Shown one piece after another: positions 26,001 through 38,000 of a DNA stretch of 64,000 bases. The notes under the pieces were generated by a model. It had not been told where the DNA came from and did not search any database. It saw only the letters and a list, made by a program, of their open reading frames with translations. The position numbers and the translations under genes are program-made. The stretch covers positions 2,745,893 through 2,809,892 of the forward strand of contig JAVLUZ010000223.1 of NCBI GenBank assembly GCA_036768485.1, given 5' to 3'. This DNA comes from Mermis nigrescens. Lineage: Eukaryota > Nematoda > Enoplea > Mermithida > Mermithidae. Numbering within the stretch: the first letter of the stretch is position 1; every line of letters starts with the position of its first letter.

Positions 26001-29000
26001 AGTTTAATTAGGTATGTACACTTAGATTTTTCGAATCGGGTACGATGAATACAAATGGGCACCAGTTGAATTCTGGGTGGTCCGCACGCCCATGTATGAC
26101 GGTGATTGTATGCTTAAGTAAGTAAGTACATTCAGGGCCGTATTTGATGAGGAGTGGGGCGGGTGAGGAGGGGCGACCGCCCCCCTTTTGGCTGTTAATT
26201 AAATTTTTGCAGATAAGATTATGCACGAAAAAATGGAAAAAATTGCATCCGTTTGCTAGAATATCGTCAAATTCTCGACGCTTCGCGCCTTATGTGAAGT
26301 ATTTTCTATAGTTTTGCATCAACCCCTCCAAGAATGACACTTTTCAGAGGTTTTAGAGAAAAATTTTTCGAAAAGCTTAAATTTTTTGAGCTTAATGGTC
26401 AGAGCATGTTAAAAAACTTCGAAAAGTACGGTTTTTACGAGCTATCCATACTAAATTGCGAGATATTGTCCAATTAACTTTGGGTCGACCTCCTCCCCTT
26501 GGCCGAAGCCTGTAGGGATGCAACGGGTAGTGAATTTGAGTGTATTCGGGTTCGGGTATCCAAATTAATATCCGATCGGCTTCTGGTTCGGGTTGTTCAG
26601 TAAACATATACGCATAATAAACTAAAGTATGTATGTGTGTATAATGGAAACATGTAGGTATTTCTTTTACGTTAGCAAACCTTCATCTTTACTATGCCAA
26701 TATCAATCTTACATAGTTGTTCAGTGCTTATTAGACTCATATTTGGGGGTTTGGGGGTCTTTTTTGACCATAAGTAAGAGAAAACATAAAATTTTGAGGA
26801 AAAGTAGCCTTAGGTGGGACAAAAATGGGTAAAAATATCATTGAGCAGTGAAAAAGTAGCTTTTGTGCTTTAATGTTTATTCCACGTTTTGAGGCCAATG
26901 AAGGTTAATGGAGCCTAGAATTTTATGTCCTTATTTCCTATCTGACCCCCAGGCTGGCCTGGCCTCTCAAACCATCCGTCCTGTGCAACTGTGGTGCCTT
27001 CTGTTTCCATTAAAGCCAAAATTTGTTTTACGACTTTTAGTAGAACAATTTAACGTTTCTGGGTCTCTGACAATTTAAAAGGCAATAATTTGTCATAGTA
27101 GCGGATTTAGGGGTGGGGCGGGGGCGGGGCGGGGGCGACCGCCCCAATATTGGCCAAAAATAATTGGCGAGATAAAGAAAGGATATGTAATTTACAATGA
27201 TTTTTGGCCGTCAGCGATCATAATTTCTCAAATTTTTCCTGCGCTTCTCGAGGGACAATACTTATTAATATCATTTATTTTCTTTCTTGTCGGTCCGGAA
27301 GCCATATTTTGCCCAGGGAATTCAGTTCAGACTATACGATTTTAAGAACAGAAACAACTTTTTCGGCTAGTTTTCTTCTATTTTCAAGCATAATTTTTCA
27401 AAATTTTAGATGTTCTGCGTCAAATACTATAAATGCAGGAGATCAAGCAGTGATTCAAGCTTTTAAAGGGTCTTGCGTTTTAATTTCAAAAATTTTCCGG
27501 CGCTTTGCGTCAGATTTTCGCTAAGATCAAAAAAATTTAATGATCTGTTCGAGCAAAATTGTCAAAAATTTCAAAATTTTTCGAAAAAATGTTGCGCCAA
27601 AAGCGATTTTAAATATAAGTAGACAAGGCAAAACGCCGAAAAAAGGATATTTTGCACGTGAAGGGCAAATTTTGAACCTATTTTTAACTGTTTTTGGGAA
27701 AGTTGGGGGTACCGCCTCCCTTAGGAAAAATTCTAGATCTGCGCTTGAGCCAAACTTATGGAAAATAACAATGTTACGGCGCCGAAAATTTTGAGATTGT
27801 TCAATAAAAAGGTGCCAATTTTCAGTGTTTCACATGCATTATCTTACCTTTCCAAAATTATTTTCAGGCTAAGTGAGGGAGACCGCCCCCTGCGTACGAT
27901 CACGTATATATGTATGTATGCCAAAGCAGTGCCCAGTATCATTTTGAGATTAGAACCAATAATAATTTCAACTGCAAACTTTGCCCAGTTTATCCTGCTT
28001 GATTAAATGGCTTGCTCACTGGCCAAAAAGCTGCTATGTATGAAATCTAACTTATGAAATTTTTAGATATGTAATCGGTGGCTATTCCGACTTAATACAT
28101 TTTCTTCTCGAAGTTGTTGCATTTTCTCTTCTTGTAGTTTTTCAGAGTTTTCGTCTTTCTGTCGTAATTAGATTACGCAGCAGATGATTTTCACACCGGC
28201 TGTTTTCATTGTTGACGTATTTTTCTCTTTTTTGTCTCAATTTTGCAAATGAATATTTTTGACCACAAAAGCTTGAAAGCAAATGTCAATTTTTTAAAAT
28301 TTTTCCCAAGGTTAATGCAACAGCTGCCATTTAATACTATTTTTAAAATAAGTTTTATCAACCTTATGGTATTTGTCCATTGAATTGGACACCGCGAGCC
28401 ATTGATTGATTAGAACTATCAATTTGAAGACGCTCCTAATTCGAAAAAGTGTAATAAAAACTTTATCATTGGCCATCCTGAAAACGAGACGTAAATTTCT
28501 CGTGACAATATGATGCGAAGTCATATACATACTTATGCACATTTTTTCTATGTCCTCCAAAATGCAGCAATGTGTCACACGGTTTATTTTTGCTCGGTTC
28601 TCTTTGCACCATGCAAAAAGTCTTCTGATAGTATTTTGCAAAAGCATATTCTACATGATGTTTCCTCAGACGTTTCTTTGTACTGTGCGAAAATCCCGTA
28701 AAAAAATTTTCTGCATGGGGCTAAAAAAGATTGCGCTGTACAAAAACACTGATGTGTTATCTGTCAATTTTTCAATATGCGAACCAGACTGGATTTGTTC
28801 TAGTATTAGAAAGCACTGTGCCCATCTAATTCTAAACCTAAAAAATTCGACACTGCGTGTGTGAAGTCGCGAGCACGGAATACTGGTCTTCTTATGAAAC
28901 ATTGGCCCGGCCCAGCCCAAATTTTTCAAAAATCTTGATTTACATGCCATTCGTTTTTTACCACCATCAATCCCAATAATGTAGCTGTTGTATTCGTAAT

Positions 29001-32000
29001 TGGCATCCCAGAGCAAGATTGCGCATAATAAAAGGTTGAGTAGTATTAAGGTTGCTTTCGTTCGTATGTACATACAATGATTAATCCTAAGGTAAAGTTT
29101 AAAATTCGGTTGAAGATGTATTTTGCAACGTCCAACTTTTACATTTGCAAAAGATGCAAGCTGTATATGTGTATAGTACGGAGCTATACTATGGTGTTTT
29201 GGAAGGAGCAGTTAGTCGATTTAAGGAGAAAATGCACATATTTTTCGCGACACATTGTTTCTAATATTTTGCTCCATAAATACTTTTTTCTACAAAAATT
29301 ATTTCTAGGTCCAGAGCAACGATGGATCCTTATTATGGCGTCCTGTGTTTGCTGCAGTTACTCAACACGACATGCTATTTTATGATCATGTACCAGCTTT
29401 GAAAGCAGAATGGGCTAATCCGAAAATTACGAGGCCCCTTATAGCAACTAGGTGCCTATTCTGCTTTCTTCTACATACGTAGCATAATTACCTATCTTGA
29501 TACTATGTTATTTATTACTTCTCGTACACGTGGATTCATTACTTTACTTCCACGTAGAAATTGCATATTATTGTACATATTTACTTGCATAAAAATAAGG
29601 CGAATTATGATTCAGATTTGAAAAACTTAAATTTAATGAATAATATGAAATGAAATGTGCGCGCGTGAGAATGGTTTAAGAATCCTTATTCTGGTACTGA
29701 ATAGTTGGAGATTTGCATATTTTTATTACTTGAGTTTGATTCAGTTTTGAGTTTGATTCATTTATAATTAGAAATAGAATGTCTGCTTTTCGGTACGCGT
29801 AAAATTTTAATGGAACACTGCTGATATGCACAGCATAAGAATTCTGGGGGATGAAATTTTAAAGTGCCTTTTCCGGGCTCAAACATGGTGGATTCGCGTC
29901 AAAAACATCGTTTTTCGGTGTTTCTGACGATGCTCTATCTTTCGACAGCATAAAAATATACAGAATTTAGGGGAAAATCCAAAAAGATAAATAAATTTAA
30001 AAAATATGGTTAAGAAACGAGTGTATGGCGCGAAACGCCGAAAATTAGGCAATTTTGAGCAAATAGATGTCCACAAAATACGCCTAAAACGGCACCTTTT
30101 CTACGATTTTTCGGAAACTTTAAAAATTGCGAATTTTGGAGAAAAGGGGTGAATTTTCTGTGTATGGAGAGGTGAAACCCCCATCCTCCAAGATCATATA
30201 TGGAACAGTATAATTCAGAGCAATGCAACAATCCCATATGGATTTCACTAACATTAAAATCTGCATACATAAGTTGATCAGTAAATTAAAATTGAAGTGA
30301 TTCCTGATTTAAGCGGACGATTCACATAAATGCAGAAACAACCTGTTATCCTTTTGTGTGATTTAAAAATTCACTGTTCTTTAGACTGGTTCACACAACA
30401 TCCAGAAGCGATCCTATTATTAGCGGGCTCACTGACACAATTTCGTTTACAACCAGAACAGGGACAAAACAGGGCATTGAGAGCCATGTGTTACGTGTAA
30501 GCTTTTTTAAAATCTATTACTCTTTCTAAAGCGCTTAAAGGATGTTATGGAGTTAAACTTGATATATTTTACAAGACTCGTCCGTCTGAGGTCAGGGTCG
30601 GCGGTAAATGGGGTATAAAATCCCAGAAATCCAGACCAGCAAATTCAGTGTTTACGCTTTTTTGCTATAGCCAAATGACGAAAATGGTCGAAATCATACA
30701 TGTAACGGCTTGAAATTTTGGTTGGGGTCCCCGGCATACATGCACAGCATGGGATTTCTGGGGGATGGAGTGAAATTTAAAAGTGCCTTTTTTGGGCCCA
30801 AAAATGGTAGGTACGCGTCGAAATCATCGTTTTTCTGCGTTTCTGACGATGCTCTATCTTTCTAGAACATTAAAACAAAAAAACATTCGAAAATATCGGA
30901 GAAATTGAACACAAAATATGGTCAAAACGAGTATATGGCGCGAAGCGCCGAAAATATGACACTTTTGAGCAAAAAGATAGCTAAAAACACTTGTAAAAGC
31001 ACCTTTTCTACGAATTTTCAAAACTTTTTCGGAACTTTCGAAAAATCGCGAATTGTGGGTAGGGGTTTAAAAGATTTCTGAGGTGAGAGGAAGATTTCTC
31101 TGGAGGGGGTGAAGAAACTCCCCCAACCTCTCATGATCATGTATGGTCCCCGGCTATTTCTGTGGGGGGAGTGACCTCCAATTTTTGGCCAAAAACGGCC
31201 AAAAAACATAAAAACGGCCGAAAAGCTTTAATTTTTCCAAAAATCGGAGGTGGGATCAAAAATTTTCTGATTTCGTAATGGGACAGGGGGACGACCAACT
31301 TTGGGTGGGAGATCCCCAACGAAACCTTTTACATGTGTGGTCGAAATAGCCTGTATAAAGTGCTTTTGCGCGTTAAAACGATGTTTCGAAATGATCTGTT
31401 CATTTAGAAAAAATGCTTCTAGACTGGATACAAAAAAATAAATATATCATCTTGTAGAAAATTTGATCTTGCGTTCAGTAATGTCATTCTGATGTTCATG
31501 TTTGCAACGTGACGTAAACATCGTAAAAGTTTTGAAAATAAATTTAGAATTTGATTTTTCCTCGTCTTGTTTCTGCATGTTTTCGATTCTTGCCTGCCAA
31601 AATTATTTTTTACTCGAAAGACTTAAGATTTCTCGAAGCTTAAAGACTATTAAAGACTATTCAATTCTTGGGCAACGACTGTGGCCTGATAAAAGTTTTC
31701 GACTCTTGAACCGGATAGAGATCCGAGTCGCATTGACAGAATCGAGACAATCAAGCACAAGGAAGCCGGTCAAGGAGATTTCAAAATAAAACCTTGCACA
31801 AAAAATTAGATAGATATCGCTTTGTCTAAATTCTAATTTGATGCAGATTTGTTTTAGAAGCTATTGTGTTCCATATTAGAACAATTAAGCCGGGTAGGGA
31901 TGCTAATGATAATGAAAACGGCATTTTTTAATTTTCTAAATTTGTTTGGTTTTTGTGCAATAAGACAATAAGTGCGCAATATTGTTTAATGAAACTTACA

Positions 32001-35000
32001 CCATTAAACATATAATAAAATTCTCTACAAAATAGTTATTTACATAAATTTTTTATACCTAAGTATGTACATTTTCCAAGGAAGCAGATCATATCGAAAC
32101 ACCCTGTACTGCGTTTTAAAAGCATTTTAGTCTATTTTGTCTGTATCATATCGCTTTAACAGCAGGTCAAAAATAGAAACCGATCAATCTAGCATGAAAT
32201 TTTGATTTTTTAAGACCATTCCGACTTAGGTTTGGACGTTTTTCGAGCGAAGAGCAAAATTTTGACTTATATTTCCTTTTGTCCTCAAACATGATGCAGA
32301 AAATGTTCCTTTAGCCAGAGAATACCTGTCTGTCTGACTTATATGTTATTTACATATATGTCTTACTCTTATCCAGTGATCGTGCGGGGTCAGATTTTCA
32401 CCCCCGATCGGGGTCGGGGTCGGGGATGAAAAACCCCGGTTTTCGGGGTCGGGGTCGGGGTTGAAGATTAACAATTAAAATTGCATGATTACATACCAAT
32501 TTGAAAAGGATAAAAACGATACCTTCACTTGTTTGTAGAGCATACTAATAAAGCTGGTTATGTTCAACATTTTATTTTCATGCCAAGTTCAAGCATGGTT
32601 TTAGCAATTTAGCATTACTTTCAATTATAATCACTAATCGCTCTCGCTTTTTTGTATTCTTCCACAGTTTTTTCATAACGGTTTTCTATGGCGCACTGAT
32701 TGTAGAGGAGCCAATGGCGCGAAGCGCCGAAAATTTTCGAAATTTTTACCGTTTTCATGTAGAAGTTACGCCTTTTTATTGACAAACAGTTCGGAAATCA
32801 TAAGTGGCGCAAAACATCAAGAAATTAAGTCATATTTCACCGCCCTAAGAAAATAATCGGCGGTGCTGAGCTCAGGAAAATTTTGACGTTTTTACTCTTT
32901 AAACTCAATTTATACCGCTTAAATCATACAGAACAGATAAACCAATTGCGGCGCGAAGCGCCGAAAATTTTTAAAAATTCCTAATCCTTTTACCTTTTCT
33001 GTCCTCCTAAAAATCTCGTTCAACATGTAGAACGAGATTGTACGGCTGGGGGTCTGGGGTGGCGCGCTAAAGCGCCACCAGCGAGGTTCAGAACAGAACC
33101 CCCGAAAATTTTGTAAAAAAGCACTCTAATTTTTAATTAGTAAAGTTAAAATTTTCGCAAATTGGCAAAATCACGGTTCTGAATTAAGTCAAAAAAAAAC
33201 TTAAAATTGATGAACACCTACACTGCCCAAAACTTCTGAGCTGAAATGCGTTTTTCGACCTCTGCTAAGTATGTAGCGCAGCAACGGGTCGCAACCAATA
33301 AGTCATTGAAAGATGTATCAATGAGAATTTTGTTCTTACCATTTTCAGGCCCATTTGTGGCCTTCTTATTAACTAGTTCAGAACACAGAAAATGCGCAAA
33401 AACACAAGAAAATTTGGCCTTTCCTTTCATTTTGAATTGAGTTATGTGTCCTTGAAAAGAAAGATAAACAAAGCAGAGAATAGATAAATTGGTACGCAAA
33501 CATTTTCGCACTTTTACTATTATGTTCAACATGCATGTGCAGTTTCATTCAATGATTTAATAGTGCATTAAATCACTAAAGTGCTGCGAAGTGCTGGATT
33601 ATTTTGGCAGATTCAAGCGTTTAAATTCATTGGATCCGTATAAAAATAAAAAATACTGACTTGGCGCGAAGCGCCGGAAAATTTTGACGTTTGTGCCTTT
33701 TTGATCTCAATGTTCAGGACACATTGCGCCAGAAAAATCAACATAATTTCTGAAAAATTCCGGGGGCATGTGCCTCCATTCCCCCCCGGCTACGCCTATG
33801 ATTCCGCAGTAATTTCGGCGCACTTCATAATGGAAAATATGCGAACATGTATGTACGTCTTAACAACATGGCGACCAGGCGTACTTTTTATGAAATATCG
33901 CGAGTGTCGATTTTTAACATATTAATTTTGCTGGTGAATGAATCGTCCTTGTTCCGAATTTATTTGCTACTAGTTGAGCTGCCCGGCGTTGCCCGGGCTG
34001 AACTTAGGCCTGATAGCTATATGGAATTAATATGTCTCTTGTATTTTTTATTTTTCAAGACTTGATGTTTTTGGGATATTTCTAAAAAAATTGTTGGTAC
34101 AAATCATATTTTATTTTTTGGATTTTTTTAAAATGTCTTTTGTCAACCATTTTTTTGATCAAATCCATATTTTTGACGTTACAGAATGGTTTTGAAAATT
34201 GTTTAGCCATAATCATATTTTTGATGTTCTGGGGTGTTCTGGAAATTTTTTTAATAAAATTCATATTGTTGATGTTTTGGGATGTTTTGGAAAATTTTTT
34301 CGTCAAACCATATTTTTGATGTTTTAGGATGTTGTGGAAAATTTTTTAATCAAACCCATATTTTGATGTTTTGGGATGTTTTGGAAAATTTTTTTCGTCA
34401 AACCATATTTTTGATGTTTTAGGATGTTTTGAAAAATTTTTTCGGTCAAACCATATTTTTGATGTTTTAAAAATTTTTTGTTTGTTGTAGCAAAGGGTGT
34501 CATATATCACGTGATATGTTATAGCTGATGGTATCTCCTATCTTATATCACTGCATGTTATGGCACAGACAGGGTATCTATACCAAACCTATCTTATAGC
34601 ATTGCCCATCTCGTAGCACAGGGTATCTTATATCCCATACTATCTTATAACGTTGCCTATCTTGCAGCTCGGGGTATCTTATATCACTTCCTATCTTATA
34701 GCATTGCCTATCTTGTAGCACGGGGTATCTTTTATAACGTTCGATCTTATAGCATTGCCTATCTTGTAGCACGGGGTGTCTTATATCACGGCCTATCTTA
34801 TAGGATTGCCTATCCTGTAGCACAGAGTATCCTATATCACGTCCTATCTTATAGCATTGCTTATCTTGTTGCACATAGTATCTCATACCATGCCTATCTT
34901 ATAAAATTGCCTATGTTATAGCATCATTTGGTTAAACCCGTATTTTGATGTTTCACAGTGCCGACCAATGCTATAACATATAACAATGTACATAGTGTCG

Positions 35001-38000
35001 CCAGGCATGCTCCTCTTGGCCGGGGTATCCCTATACAAACAGTATAAACTAATTTTTGAAAAAAATAGCAAAAAATCGGCCATCTCCCGAAATCGTGGAG
35101 GCTTATAGCACAGGGGCCAAACCCTGCTCCTTCCCTGCCCAGGGCCAATGGGTGCGTTTGTCGAAATTTCAAGATCGCTACGGCTCCTTCCCCCATTGGA
35201 CCGACCTCGGCCCAAAATATCAGCCCACCAAATTTCATTGGGCCGGAGCCAACCCGGCACAAACATACATACATACAAACAAACAAACTTTCAAAAATAT
35301 ATAGTAGATTTATACAATTCTTCCATGTACCAACAAATAAAATGCTATATTTCACCCCCGAAAAAAGGTTCAACCCCGACTCGAAAAATCATGCCCCCGG
35401 TCGGGGGTCGGGGTCGGGGTTAAGGCCGGGGTTTTTCGGGGTCGGGGTCCCCGTACGATCACTGCTCTTATCTTCTTCACTGTATTTTAAGGTCGAAACT
35501 CATCGCGACTTGGCGACATGGGTAAAAACTATCGTACGTACGACTTACGAGGCATGCGCGTTGATCCGAGAAGTATCTTGTCGTAAGCGAGACACGTATT
35601 TTGTGCAGTGCATCTGTTGGCTAGGAAATCTGCTTTCATTAAATTATGTGACTGAATGAACAAACCGATTTGGACCCCAAGAATTGATACATAGATTACG
35701 AAAAATTTGAATATGTTTTAATGAGAGGATCGTACATAAAAGCCTTGCTTAATATCCGCTTGATTCAGAATTTCCGTAAAGGTTCGATTATTGTTAAACG
35801 TATTGGATTGGAAAAATTAAGCGCGAATGTTAAAAAAATTATTTGCTTACGTGTACGTTGTGACATTTAACAACGTTTTGTGGCAAAACTATAATCGTTT
35901 AGTGATTTTGCGCATTTTGAGTGAAAGATATTCTAGGTGCTTCGCATTGAGTATCTGCACTGAACTATTTAACATACAAATTTCGACGCCTTGTCCTCTA
36001 CCTTTTTTATCCTTAAGCTTTATGTCTATATTTTTAGGTTTATTATAGTCTTCGTTGTACATTACGATCTTTACAATTTTCGCGTCTATATCCTATTTTA
36101 TGATACTTATTTTTTATATTTTTATATTTTTTTATTCATACACCCAAAGTATGAATATGAAATATGAAAATATAACCCAAAGTCGGCCGTCCCCCAGAGG
36201 CAGGAAATTTTTACCCCAGATTTTCAGGAAAAAATCGAATTTGTTTGCTGTTTTAGGTGTTTTTTGGCCGTTTTCGGCCAAAAATTGACGGTCATTTACC
36301 CTTCCCTCAGCTAAAAATGGCCGGGATCATACATGGGCGTGGGGGAGGGGTTGGGAGGGTATGCACCCCCTCAGAAAGTAAAACACTCCCCATAGAAGCC
36401 AAAATACCCCCAGACATCAATTTTTGGAATTTTTTATTTTTTTCCTCAATTTTTTGATGTCAATGGATAGTGCTCGATGAGAAACGTTGAAAAATGGTGT
36501 TTTTTCGCTATGCCACTATTTTTAAGGACATTTTTTGACCTTTGAAAAAATCTTGCAACCCCCTGAGCTTTGGTGCCGCCCACCCATGCCGGGGACCCCC
36601 AACCGATATTTCGAGCCGTTACATGTATGCTCGTATATTTATATATATTTTTTTATTTTAATAGCATGCGTATGGCAAGGTCGTGACTGCCGGCTAGTTT
36701 TACACTTCGATCTGGGCCTCACGCTCACTTGCAGCGTTCCATCAAATAGCACAACGTTGCCCAACGCTACAACGATGCTGAATGGTCAGTTGCCCGGAGC
36801 TCAGCCACAAATTTATTGGCGCTGTTCGTTCGAAAACATTAAGTCCACTGGCGATGACGGCAATCGATTTTTTTGGATTGATTTTGGCTCCGAAGCTGGA
36901 GAGCAAGTATTGTTTTGATATCATTTACTGCTTTCCTCTTTATTAAGAATTTCTTATTGAAGTAAACGACATGCTATTATTCCTCTTTGAAAATTCGATT
37001 GCACATAGATGCGCTAAAAATCATTGAATAATCTTTTTTAAATTTCGGATAAAATCAGTGTAAAGTCGGAGCAACAATTGGCAAATAACTTTAGCATTTT
37101 AAAACTAATTATCTCTTATCTGACAATTTCGCAGTTGTTATTCTACATGTCTCGTATGTACGCTCGCGATTTACACCAGTTGAGAATTACGTCTTGAAAG
37201 TCTTCATCAGAAATTTTTTCCCTAAAATAATGTAGCCGATCGATAGTAAACATTTACCTAAACTTTTTAATCCGCCAATCTCAGCATGATTCATTTCTTG
37301 CTCATTTGAAATTAGAAATCAATTTTGAAATTAGAATTAATTGAGGTCCTTATCTCTTTTTGATCTCAAACGGTTAGTCGTGTGATATTAGAAAAAGATT
37401 GACGGGATTTTCTGTCAGCTTTGTCGAAACTTTTTAAATGAATGACTAAAAAATTACTCGCCTAAGCTGACTCAGTCGGGGATCAGGTAATGCACTTAGA
37501 AGCGTACATGTAACAGATGGAGATGAGGGGATCCCTCCACCCGGAGTCCGAAAGCCTGAAAATTTTTGACCCCCCAGTGTTTTTTTTGTACTCGGCAAAG
37601 ATTTTTCCTGATGTACAAAGACTTTTCGGGACCGTCTTTGTACATGTACAAAGATTTTTGGGAAGACAAAAATTGCAAAAAAGGTCTAAAATTCGAAAAA
37701 ATTTCGGCGCTTTGCGCCGAAATGAGTAATTGTGTGTTCTATACATATATCTTTATAATGGCAGAAATTGCATTTCAAAAGTAAAAATGTCAAATTTTTC
37801 GGCGCTTCGCGCCGTTTTAAGACGATTCTTTGTGATTTTTGCGCTTAGAGACCCAGAAATTAGCTAAAACACACTACGAAAAGTCGAAGATCTCTGTTTT
37901 TACCACAGTAAAATTGCTGCACTGTACCATATTATAGTACTCAAAAATTTGTGTGTACAAAATGTACAAAGTTTTGTAGGAAGACAAAAACTGTAAAAAG

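Larger units (their letters stand above)
32374..35464. mobile_element. hAT-like non-autonomous element, 3.1 kb, exact 8-bp duplication
   Basis: Left end CAGTGATCGTGCGGGG, right end CCCCGTACGATCACTG. The duplication CTCTTATC lies at 32366-32373 and 35465-35472, exact. Subterminal arrays of GGGGTC/CGGGGT units occupy 32395-32465 and 35395-35455. Inside are three GGCGCGAAGCGCC hairpins (32716, 32950, 33663), a 'tggcgcgctaaagcgcca' module (33059-33080) and two minisatellites (34060-34925). No transposase frame. It occupies most of the downstream part of syntrophin intron 8. Confidence 0.88.

Noticed and set aside
34578..34886. A repeat protein (periodic Y-K-I-G-R-D-I) on the minus strand
   Set aside because: It is a by-product of the 48-bp minisatellite; no start context or flanking coding sequence.
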